Source: Nitrobacter sp. NHB1 (GTDB lineage: Bacteria; Pseudomonadota; Alphaproteobacteria; Rhizobiales; Xanthobacteraceae). Taken from it: DNA of 64,000 nt. The translations under genes and the position numbers were made by a program. Location of the stretch: positions 558,001-622,000 of the forward strand of contig NZ_JBAMDA010000001.1 in NCBI RefSeq assembly GCF_036964665.1, in the 5' to 3' direction. The notes under the pieces are model-generated. The model was not told the origin of the DNA and ran no database searches. It was given only the letters and a program-made list of their open reading frames with translations. Of the stretch, positions 44,375 through 51,967 are shown in pieces; position 1 is the stretch's first letter, and each line of letters begins with the position of its first letter.

Positions 44375-45664
44375 TTACTGACGTGGTTTCTCGGGCCCGT
44401 CATAGGCTATGCCCCTGATGACGGCCGCGCTCCCGAACTTGTTGCGCAGATGGTCCATCGCTCGCTCGGCATCGGCCGAGCGGCGATCGAGCATATCGGT
44501 GTCGTCAGCCTGTGACCCCGGCCGCAAGGCACTGACGCCCGCTCCCATCAGGCGGAAGGCGGTGCCGTCGATTTCCTTCGCCAGCATTTCGCGGCAGGTT
44601 GCGAAAATCTTCGACGCGAGTTGGGTCGGGACGGAGACCGATTGCGAACGGGTCCGTTGCCGGAAATCGGCGGTCTTCAGTTTCAGCGTGATTGTCGATC
44701 CCGCCAGTCCGCTTGTCTTCAGCCGTGACGACACCCTCTCCGACAGACGCCAGAGGATTCGTTCGAGCGTGGCGAAGTCGCGGACATCGGTCTCGAACGT
44801 CGTCTCGCTGGAGATGGTCCTGGCGCCGCGGTCGGCGATCACTCGCCGGTCGTCGATGCCGCGCGCCAGCCGCCATAGTCGGCGGCCCTCGGTCGAAAAT
44901 TGCTTCATCATGTCGATCTCGTCGGCGCGCTGCAGATCGCCGATGGTCCGGAAGCCGCGCTGCGCCAGCCGCTCCTGGGTGGCGGGGCCGACGCCGAAAA
45001 TGAAGCCGACCGGCTTGTCCGCGAGCATGATGCGCGCCTCGCCCTGATCGAGCGCTGCGAATCCGCGTGGCTTGTCGAGGTCCGAGGCGATCTTCGCGAG
45101 GAATTTGTTGCACGACAGTCCGACCGACACCGTGATGCCGATGGTGCGCTCGACGTCGGCTGCGAATTTTGCCAGCACCTTGGCCGGAATCGTGCCGTGG
45201 ACACGCTGGGTGCCGCCGAGGTCGAGGAAGGCCTCGTCGATCGACAGCGGTTCCACCAGCGGCGTCAGCGCCTGCATGGCGTGCCGCACCTCGCGGCCGA
45301 CCCGGACATATTTCGCCATGTCCGGCGCAATGACGGCGGCGGAGGGGCAGAGCGCCAGCGCCTTGAACATCGGCATGGCGGAATGCACGCCGTAGGTCCG
45401 GGCGATATAGCAGGCGGCCGACACCACGCCACGCCTGCCGCCGCCGATGATGACGGGTTTGTCCGCAAGCGCAGGATTGTCGCGTTTCTCGACGGTGGCG
45501 TAGAATGCGTCGCAATCGATATGGGCGAGGCTCAACGCCGGCAGTGCGCAGTGGCGCACGAGCCGGGGAGAGCCGCATGTGCTGCAACGAACCGCCGGAA
45601 AGCCGGGATCGCCGAAACAGTCCCGGCAAATGCACAATGGACCGTCAGACGAACCTACAGTCAC
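44375..45664 (-). CDS. dinB: DNA polymerase IV (DinB) with N-terminal zinc ribbon
   Basis: A 429-residue Y-family translesion polymerase. The N-terminal ~40 residues carry CICRDCFG...CSTCG, a zinc-ribbon extension seen in alphaproteobacterial DinB. The palm/finger motifs follow: HIDCDAFYATVEKRDNP with the first catalytic Asp, VVSAACYIARTYGVHSAMPM, and EPLSIDEAFLDL with the second Asp/Glu pair. The helix-hairpin-helix and little-finger domains (RLAQRGFRTIGDL; SETTFETDVRDF) are complete. The start is GTG at 45664, overlapping the stop of DUF3572 as GTGA with GAGG five bases upstream. Confidence 0.95.
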   Translation of the reverse strand: MTVGSSDGPLCICRDCFGDPGFPAVRCSTCGSPRLVRHCALPALSLAHIDCDAFYATVEKRDNPALADKPVIIGGGRRGVVSAACYIARTYGVHSAMPMFKALALCPSAAVIAPDMAKYVRVGREVRHAMQALTPLVEPLSIDEAFLDLGGTQRVHGTIPAKVLAKFAADVERTIGITVSVGLSCNKFLAKIASDLDKPRGFAALDQGEARIMLADKPVGFIFGVGPATQERLAQRGFRTIGDLQRADEIDMMKQFSTEGRRLWRLARGIDDRRVIADRGARTISSETTFETDVRDFATLERILWRLSERVSSRLKTSGLAGSTITLKLKTADFRQRTRSQSVSVPTQLASKIFATCREMLAKEIDGTAFRLMGAGVSALRPGSQADDTDMLDRRSADAERAMDHLRNKFGSAAVIRGIAYDGPEKPRQ

Positions 45665-45960
45665 GGAACCTCGCGCTCCCAAAGGGGATCGCCGAGCGCC
45701 TCCCGCGCGGCGGCGATCGTGGTGGGATGATGTCCCGAGGAGTCCGAAAAAGCCGTCACGGTTGCGTCGTCGCGCAGCACGAAATCGAGCACGCCGGCAA
45801 GGAAGTGAGGATCGGAGGCTGAGGCGCGCAGGGTCTCCGGACCAATTCCGGTTTCGGCCAGAAACCGGCCCAGCCGTTCGCCGTCGCCAGCGACGAACGA
45901 AAGCGCCTGAATCGCCACGATCTCAGCTACTTCGCGCGGGTTATGCACACGCTTTGTCAT
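45661..45960 (-). CDS. DUF3572-family protein
   Basis: A 99-residue alpha-helical protein. EVAEIVAIQALSFVAGDGERLGRFLAETGIGPETLRASASDPHFLAGVLDFVL is typical of DUF3572, which in Rhizobiales lies between dinB and divK exactly as here. The function is unknown. It overlaps the dinB start codon, so the two are co-translated. It is divergent from divK with 234 bases between. Confidence 0.88.
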   Translation of the reverse strand: MTKRVHNPREVAEIVAIQALSFVAGDGERLGRFLAETGIGPETLRASASDPHFLAGVLDFVLRDDATVTAFSDSSGHHPTTIAAAREALGDPLWEREVP

Positions 45961-46194
45961 TGTGGCTGTTTGCCTTTCCGTAACCTATCGTCTCTACTTT
46001 GGAAGCATCATGCCCGAGTCCCTGAAACGTGTTCAAGCAAGTGCTAATCCGCTCGCATAAAGATCGTACTGCGCCTTAACGGCTTTGGAGCGAGTTCTGG
46101 TGCAAATCTAAATCCAGTTTGCGGATAAGTTTGTGATGCTTGTGCATGCTTCGCTCACCAAGGCGGGTGAGCGCAGCGTCGACTGGAGGCCAGG

Positions 46195-46560
46195 GTGGCC
46201 AAGACGGTCCTGATCGTAGAAGACAACGAACTCAACATGAAGCTCTTCCGCGATCTGTTGGAGGCTCATGGGTATCAGACGTCGGGGACCAGCAACGGTT
46301 TCGAGGCGCTCGACCTGGTCCGCAAGCTTCGCCCTGATCTCGTTCTCATGGATATTCAGTTGCCGCAGGTGTCCGGTCTCGATGTCACGCGCTGGATCAA
46401 GGACGATCCAGAGCTGCGCGCGATTCCCGTGGTCGCGGTGACGGCATTTGCGATGAAGGGCGACGAAGAGCGTATCCGCGAGGGCGGTTGCGAGGCTTAT
46501 CTGTCGAAGCCGATTTCCGTCGGCAAGTTCATCGAGACCGTCCGTCGGTTCGTGGGTTAA
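46195..46560 (+). CDS. divK: Single-domain response regulator DivK
   Basis: A 121-residue receiver protein central to asymmetric division control in Caulobacter and relatives: it is phosphorylated by DivJ, dephosphorylated by PleC, and acts on DivL/CckA. The phosphoacceptor is D53 ([13 protein letters not shown]), with E9-D10 in [10 protein letters not shown]83 in [11 protein letters not shown] and K105 in LSKPISV. It starts with GTG preceded by CCAGG, giving the canonical [13 protein letters not shown]-terminus. pleD follows after ten bases, the conserved alphaproteobacterial order. Confidence 0.96.
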   Translation: MAKTVLIVEDNELNMKLFRDLLEAHGYQTSGTSNGFEALDLVRKLRPDLVLMDIQLPQVSGLDVTRWIKDDPELRAIPVVAVTAFAMKGDEERIREGGCEAYLSKPISVGKFIETVRRFVG

Positions 46561-46570
46561 GGAGACAGCG

Positions 46571-47944
46571 GTGTCTGCGCGTGTTCTGGTCGTCGACGAT
46601 ATCCCCGCCAACGTCAAGCTGCTGGAAGCACGATTGTCGGCGGAGTATTTCGACGTCATGACCGCGTCCAACGGCGCGCAGGCGCTGGAGGTCTGCGCGC
46701 GTGCCAAGTGCGACATCGTCCTGCTCGATATCATGATGCCGGACATGGACGGTTTCGAGGTCTGCCGCCGGCTGAAGGCCGACCCGGCAACTCATTTCAT
46801 CCCCGTGGTGATGGTGACGGCGCTGGACAGCCCGTCCGACCGTGTGCGCGGGCTCGAGGCCGGCGCCGACGACTTCCTGACCAAGCCGGTCTCGGATGTG
46901 GTGCTGATCGCGCGGGTCCGCTCGCTGACACGTCTGAAGATGATGACCGACGAGCTGCGCCTGCGCGCCGTCACCTCGCTCGAAATCGGCGTGCAGGCGC
47001 CGGAGCGCGACGCGGTTGCCGACACCGGGAAGGGTGGGCGCATCCTGCTGGTCGATGATCGCGCCTCGTCGTATGAGCGGCTGGCCTCGGTGCTGAGCGC
47101 TGAGCACACCGTCGATGTCGAAACCGATCCGTCCGAGGCGCTGTTTCATGCCGCCGAAAGCAATTACGATCTTCTCATCGTGTCGCTCGGACTGGAAAAT
47201 TTCGACGGCCTGCGGTTGTGCAGCCAGGCGCGCTCGCTGGAGCGTACACGGCACGTTCCGATCCTTGCCATAGCCGATGCCAACAGCAATACGCGATTGC
47301 TGCGTGGTCTCGAAATCGGCGTCAACGATTATCTGCTGCGGCCGGTCGACAAGAACGAGTTGCTCGCCCGCGCCCGCACGCAGATCCGCCGCCGCCGTTA
47401 CACCGACCACCTGCGCGACAACGTGCAGAACTCGATCGAAATGGCGGTCACCGACGGGCTGACCGGGTTGCACAACCGCCGCTATATGGAAAGCCATCTG
47501 GTTACGCTGGCCGAGCAGGCCTCGCTGCGCGGCAAGCCGCTGGCCCTGATGATGCTCGATATCGACTTCTTCAAGTCGATCAATGACAGCTACGGCCACG
47601 ATGCCGGCGACGACGTGCTGCGCGAATTCGCGGTGCGAATCCGCAAATCCATCCGCGGTATCGATCTCGCCTGCCGGTATGGCGGGGAAGAGTTCGTGAT
47701 CGTGATGCCGGAGACCGATCTGCACGTCGCCGGCATGGTGGCCGAGCGGCTGCGCCGCTCGATCGCAGGCGAACCGTTCGCTGTCCACAAGGGTGCGAAG
47801 CGGATTGACGTGACCATCTCGATCGGACTGTCGATCCTGGAGCGGAAGGGAGAACCGGTCGCCGACGTTCTCAAGCGCGCCGACATCGCGCTCTATCGCG
47901 CCAAGCACGACGGCCGAAACCGCGTCGTGGCAGAGGCGGCATGA
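46571..47944 (+). CDS. pleD: Diguanylate cyclase response regulator PleD
   Basis: A 457-residue c-di-GMP synthase with receiver-receiver-GGDEF architecture. Receiver 1 (about 1-125) keeps its phosphoacceptor in IVLLDIMMPDMDGFE. Receiver 2 (about 155-280) is a pseudo-receiver, with LLIVSLGLENFDGLR in place of the Asp. The GGDEF domain (about 295-457) has GGEEF at 371-375 and the RxxD inhibitory site R362-D365 just before it, so product inhibition should operate. In Caulobacter PleD drives the swarmer-to-stalked transition; here it pairs with DivK. GTG start ten bases after divK, with GGAGAC upstream. Confidence 0.96.
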   Translation: MSARVLVVDDIPANVKLLEARLSAEYFDVMTASNGAQALEVCARAKCDIVLLDIMMPDMDGFEVCRRLKADPATHFIPVVMVTALDSPSDRVRGLEAGADDFLTKPVSDVVLIARVRSLTRLKMMTDELRLRAVTSLEIGVQAPERDAVADTGKGGRILLVDDRASSYERLASVLSAEHTVDVETDPSEALFHAAESNYDLLIVSLGLENFDGLRLCSQARSLERTRHVPILAIADANSNTRLLRGLEIGVNDYLLRPVDKNELLARARTQIRRRRYTDHLRDNVQNSIEMAVTDGLTGLHNRRYMESHLVTLAEQASLRGKPLALMMLDIDFFKSINDSYGHDAGDDVLREFAVRIRKSIRGIDLACRYGGEEFVIVMPETDLHVAGMVAERLRRSIAGEPFAVHKGAKRIDVTISIGLSILERKGEPVADVLKRADIALYRAKHDGRNRVVAEAA

Positions 47945-48002
47945 CCCTTCGTCGGTATGATTTTCGCACCGTAGCAGCATCCTTGCCGCCGCAGGTCCAC
48001 GC

Positions 48003-48030
48003 AAAATAAAACGGGGCATGAAAGCCCCGC
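48003..48030 (-). terminator. Intrinsic terminator after rpmG
   Basis: The plus strand reads ACGGGGC-ATGAAA-GCCCCGC at 48011-48030. On the minus strand the stem is followed by TTTTATTTTGC. It lies between the convergent pleD and rpmG genes. Confidence 0.85.
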
Positions 48031-48056
48031 TCCAATTCACCGCCGATGAAGTGATC

Positions 48057-48224
48057 TTACTTGATCTTGGCTTCGCGGAATTCGACGTGCTTGCGCGCCA
48101 CCGGATCGTACTTTTTCTTGACCAGCTTGTCGGTCATTGTTCGCGAATTCTTCTTGGCGACGTAATAGAAGCCGGTGTCGGCGCTGGAAACCAGCTTGAC
48201 CTTGATGGTGACCGCCTTGGCCAT
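48057..48224 (-). CDS. rpmG: 50S ribosomal protein L33
   Basis: A 55-residue L33: [29 protein letters not shown], then [19 protein letters not shown]. It lacks the CxxC pairs, so it is the zinc-free (C-minus) form, as usual in alphaproteobacteria. The start at 48224 is fixed by the family N-terminus; the frame continues upstream without similarity. A terminator follows. Confidence 0.97.
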   Translation of the reverse strand: MAKAVTIKVKLVSSADTGFYYVAKKNSRTMTDKLVKKKYDPVARKHVEFREAKIK

Positions 48225-48393
48225 GTGAAAACCCTTTGATGTCGGGGATCGGAAAAGCCGGCCCAGCATCAGGCCCGCGTCTGGCCGGCAAACTAGCCGC
48301 GAAATGCCCAAAGTCAAGGATTTCGAGGCTGTTGAGGGCTTGAGATAGGCCCATTCTCCGCAAAGAGCCGGTTTCCATCCCGGAAATGACGTT

Positions 48394-49134
48394 TCAAGCT
48401 ACGCCCGGCAAAACATCCCTGTGCATCCTGCCGCCGTAGAAACGGAAGAACGGCACGTCGGCATCGTGACGCAGCGGACCGGCGGCGAGACGCTTTTCGA
48501 GTTCGCCGAGCACGCTCCTGGTTATGGGATGAAGGTCGGCGAGAGACTTTGCGTCCATCTCGACCCAGACCAGCTCGACCAGTTCGGCGTCGGCGTGGAT
48601 CACGCCATCGATACGATGGGCGATCGCGGATGCATCCGCGCTGAAGAAGCGGGTGTCGAAACGCCGGACGTAGCCCGGCGGGGTGATGGCGCGTGCGATC
48701 AGGTGAAGGCTGGAGGGGTCGGGCAGCAATCCGGCATCGCCGAACGGTTGCCAGGCCCCGGTCAACCTTGCGACGGCGCCTCTGTTCTTGCGTCCGAGGC
48801 AAAGTCCGGTTTCCTCGCAGGCCTCGCGGATCGCAGCAACCGCAAGCGAGCGCGCGCGAGACGATTGGATCTTCGGGCCGCCCTTGAGCAGGTTGGCCTC
48901 GAGTTCTTTCGGGATCGGTGCAGCGAGCGGTACTTTATTATCGGTCGTTTCGACGCTGCCGCCGGGAAAGACGAACTTGCCCGGCATGAAGATCACCTTG
49001 TCATGGCGTTTGCCGAGCAGCACTCTTGGCGCGGCCGCGCTGCGGTCGATCAGGATCAGCGCGGCGGCATCTTTCGGGCGACGATAGGGGTGGCGGCTGG
49101 CCTCTTGCAGGGAGTGTTGCGCCGCCTCGCTCAT
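48394..49134 (-). CDS. NUDIX hydrolase
   Basis: A 246-residue Nudix-family hydrolase. The Nudix box is [10 protein letters not shown]...[12 protein letters not shown], with an insertion of about 35 residues between the GG and REACEE parts, as in longer RPP-containing CoA-pyrophosphatase/NUDT19-like members; REACEETG holds the metal-binding glutamates. The substrate cannot be named. The start MSEAAQHSL at 49134 is an ATG; a TTG 21 codons upstream overlaps the DUF983 gene. It lies downstream of rnr and DUF983 in the same direction, a conserved alphaproteobacterial order. Confidence 0.87.
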   Translation of the reverse strand: MSEAAQHSLQEASRHPYRRPKDAAALILIDRSAAAPRVLLGKRHDKVIFMPGKFVFPGGSVETTDNKVPLAAPIPKELEANLLKGGPKIQSSRARSLAVAAIREACEETGLCLGRKNRGAVARLTGAWQPFGDAGLLPDPSSLHLIARAITPPGYVRRFDTRFFSADASAIAHRIDGVIHADAELVELVWVEMDAKSLADLHPITRSVLGELEKRLAAGPLRHDADVPFFRFYGGRMHRDVLPGVA

Positions 49135-49177
49135 CTCGCTAACCGCGCAGTTCCGATGACCGGGCCGAACTGCCAGA

Positions 49178-49618
49178 TCAGAATTGATCTTCGACAAAAT
49201 TCTCGTCGAAACCGTGCATACGCAAGGCCCACTGGAGGCCGACCACCCCGCCCTTGATCGGCTGAATCAGCCATAGCGCCAGGAACAGCGTCATCGGCAG
49301 ATAGATCGCCCACTGAGCGATGAGCGGCGGCGAAAACTCTTTCTCTATCAGCAGCGCCAGCGGTATCACGATGTGGCCGACGACGATGATAACGAGATAG
49401 GCGGGCAGGTCGTCGGCGCGGTGCGGGGAAAAATCGAGTCCGCATTCCGAACAGTTGTCGGCGGTCTTCAGAAAGGCGCGAAAGAGCTTGCCTTTGCCGC
49501 ATTTCGGGCAGCGGCCGGAAAAGCCGCGCTTCATCGCGGCCCAGAGATGGCGCTTCTCGCCTTCCGAGGTCCAGATTGTGGCGGCTGTGCTCGCGGTATC
49601 GGGAGTAGGCGCCGTCAT
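49178..49618 (-). CDS. DUF983-family zinc-ribbon membrane protein
   Basis: A 146-residue protein with an N-terminal zinc ribbon (GRCPKCGKGKLF ... DNCSECGLDF, two CxxC pairs) and two membrane helices (YLVIIVVGHIVIPLALLI and AIYLPMTLFLALWLIQPIKG). This matches DUF983, which in alphaproteobacteria sits after rnr as here. The function is unknown. The start ATG overlaps the rnr stop as ATGA, so the pair is translationally coupled. Confidence 0.92.
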   Translation of the reverse strand: MTAPTPDTASTAATIWTSEGEKRHLWAAMKRGFSGRCPKCGKGKLFRAFLKTADNCSECGLDFSPHRADDLPAYLVIIVVGHIVIPLALLIEKEFSPPLIAQWAIYLPMTLFLALWLIQPIKGGVVGLQWALRMHGFDENFVEDQF

Positions 49619-51966
49619 GATTTGCCCTTCTTCGGTTTGCCGGCCTTACTCTTACCCGGCTTGCGCGATGCCTTGCGCGGTTTGCGGCCCGGATGGACCT
49701 TCGAATGGACTTCGGGATGCCGCGTGCCCTGTGGACTACGCGGCCCCTTCGTGTTCCGACCGCCGCGCGCGCGGTGATCGCGTGGCCCGGCATGGCCTCC
49801 AGATAGGAGTTCGAAACGCAGGGCGCCAGCCAAGGGTATAGCTTCTACCAGACGAACCTCGACCACGTCACCCAGCTTGTGCATGGCACCGCTGCGCGAG
49901 CCCACCAGCGCGTGGCGGGCCTCGTCATAGTTGAAATATTCCGTGCCCAGGGACCGGATCGGGATTAGTCCATCGGCACCGGTATCGGTCAGTTTCACGA
50001 ACAGCCCCGCGCGGGTCACTCCCGAAATCCGGCCCTCGAAGATATTGCCGATGCGGTCGGCGAGGAAATGCGCGATCAGGCGGTCGGCGGTCTCGCGTTC
50101 CGCCTTCATGGCGCGGCGTTCGGTGACGGAAATCTGCGCGGCGATTTCGGCCAGCGTCTCGGTGGTCTCGGCGTCCGGCAGCGCGCCGTCGCCAAGGCCG
50201 AGCGCTCGGATCAGGGCGCGGTGCACCATCAGGTCCGCGTATCGCCTGATCGGGGACGTGAAATGCGCGTAGCGCCGCAGGTTGAGGCCGAAGTGGCCGT
50301 AGTTCTCCGCGGAATATTCAGCCTGCGCCTGCGACCGAAGCACCACCTCGTTCACCAGCGACTCGGAGTCGTGGCCCTTGACCTGATCGAGGACGCGATT
50401 GAACAACTCGGGCCTCAGCGCGCCGCTCTTGGCGAAGGACATGTCGAGCGTCTTCAGGAACTCCCGAAGGTTGTGGACTTTCTCCACCGTCGGCTCGTCA
50501 TGGACCCGATAGATCAGCGGCTGGCCCTTCTTCTCCAGCATCTCCGCGGCGGCGACGTTGGCGAGGATCATGAACTCCTCGATCAGGCGGTGAGCGTCGA
50601 GCCGCTCCGGCACGATGACGCGGTCAACCGTGCCGTCGGTCTTCAGGAGAATCTTGCGCTCGGGCAGTTCGAGATCGAGCGGATCGCGCTCGTCGCGCGC
50701 CCGCTTCACCAACGCATAGGCCGCATAAAGCGGTTTCAGGATCGGGTCGAGCAGGGGGCCGGTGGCATCGTCGGGGTTGCCGTCGATCGCGGCCTGCGCC
50801 TGCGCGTAGTTCAGCTTTGCCGCCGAGCGCATCAGGATGCGATGAAATGTATGCGAGCGCTTGCGGCCGTCGGGACCGATCACCATGCGCACGGCCAGGG
50901 CGCCGCGCGCTTTTCCGGGTACCAGCGAACAGAGATCGTTGGAGATGCGCTCAGGCAGCATCGGCACCACGCGGTCGGGGAAATAAACCGAATTGCCCCG
51001 CGTCAGCGCATCATGGTCCAGCGCCGATTCAGGCCGCACGTAATAGGCAACGTCGGCGATGGCGACGGTGACGATGACGCCGCCCTTGTTGTTCGGATCG
51101 TCGTCGGGCGTGGCGTGAACCGCGTCGTCGTGATCCTTGGCATCGGGCGGATCGATGGTCACGAGCGGCAGCGCGCGCCAGTCTTCGCGGTTACGAAGGG
51201 TCGCGGGCTTCGCAGCCTCGGCTTCGCGCAAGGCAGCCGGCGCAAACGCCTGCGGAATGTCGTGGGCGTGGATCGCGATCAGGCTGACGGCCTTTTCGGT
51301 CGCGAGCGAGCCTAGCCGCTCCTTCACCTTGCCCGACGCAAGACCGAAACCGCGCGTACGCACGAGTTCGACGCTCACGAGATCGCCGTCCTCCGCGCCG
51401 GCGCTGTCGGCTTTCGCGATGTTCAACTCGCGGCCGGCCTGTTTCTTGTCGACCGGCACCAAGCGGCCGCCGCCCTGAGGCAAGGTGCGGTAGATGCCGA
51501 GGATACGCGCGCGGGTGTGATCGATCACCTTGATGACGCGAGCACGATAGCGTGCGGAGTCGTCCGGCTCCGTCGCTTCGATGCGCAGCAGCGCGCGGTC
51601 GCCGACGCCGGCCGCGGTGCCGGGCTTGGTGCGGCGCGGCACATGGATGCGGATTTTCGGTGGGGCGCCTGCCTCCTCGTCCCATTCGGTGGGCGTCGCG
51701 AGAAGTTCGCCGTCGCTATCGCGTCCGGTGATATCGGCTATCAGCGTCGGCGGCAGCGTTTCCGCCTGCTGCAGCTTGCGGCCTTGTTTGACGATCGTAC
51801 CGTCGTCCGCGAGATCGCGCAGGATTTGCTTGAGTTCGACGCGATCCGCGTTCTTCAGGCCGAACTCGCGGGCGATCTCGCGTGTTCCCGCTCGCCCCGG
51901 ATGGGCGCGAATGAAGGCGACGATGGTCTCGCGGTCCGGGAAACGCTTGTCGCGCGGTTTGCTCAC
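49615..51966 (-). CDS. rnr: Ribonuclease R
   Basis: A 783-residue 3'-5' exoribonuclease of the RNB family that degrades structured RNA. An N-terminal winged-helix region (TREIAREFGLKNADRVELKQILRDL) is followed by cold-shock-type domains and the RNB core: LVTIDPPDAKDHDDAVHA contains the metal-binding Asp cluster, and NSVYFPDRVVPMLPERISNDLCSL and HFTSPIRRYADLMVHRAL are the other hallmarks. A C-terminal S1 domain (NIFEGRISGVTRAGLFVKL) and a Lys-rich tail complete it. The start is probably the GTG one base beyond the topA stop; a GTG seven codons upstream, inside topA, is possible. Confidence 0.96.
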   Translation of the reverse strand: MSKPRDKRFPDRETIVAFIRAHPGRAGTREIAREFGLKNADRVELKQILRDLADDGTIVKQGRKLQQAETLPPTLIADITGRDSDGELLATPTEWDEEAGAPPKIRIHVPRRTKPGTAAGVGDRALLRIEATEPDDSARYRARVIKVIDHTRARILGIYRTLPQGGGRLVPVDKKQAGRELNIAKADSAGAEDGDLVSVELVRTRGFGLASGKVKERLGSLATEKAVSLIAIHAHDIPQAFAPAALREAEAAKPATLRNREDWRALPLVTIDPPDAKDHDDAVHATPDDDPNNKGGVIVTVAIADVAYYVRPESALDHDALTRGNSVYFPDRVVPMLPERISNDLCSLVPGKARGALAVRMVIGPDGRKRSHTFHRILMRSAAKLNYAQAQAAIDGNPDDATGPLLDPILKPLYAAYALVKRARDERDPLDLELPERKILLKTDGTVDRVIVPERLDAHRLIEEFMILANVAAAEMLEKKGQPLIYRVHDEPTVEKVHNLREFLKTLDMSFAKSGALRPELFNRVLDQVKGHDSESLVNEVVLRSQAQAEYSAENYGHFGLNLRRYAHFTSPIRRYADLMVHRALIRALGLGDGALPDAETTETLAEIAAQISVTERRAMKAERETADRLIAHFLADRIGNIFEGRISGVTRAGLFVKLTDTGADGLIPIRSLGTEYFNYDEARHALVGSRSGAMHKLGDVVEVRLVEAIPLAGALRFELLSGGHAGPRDHRARGGRNTKGPRSPQGTRHPEVHSKVHPGRKPRKASRKPGKSKAGKPKKGKS

Positions 51967-51967
51967 G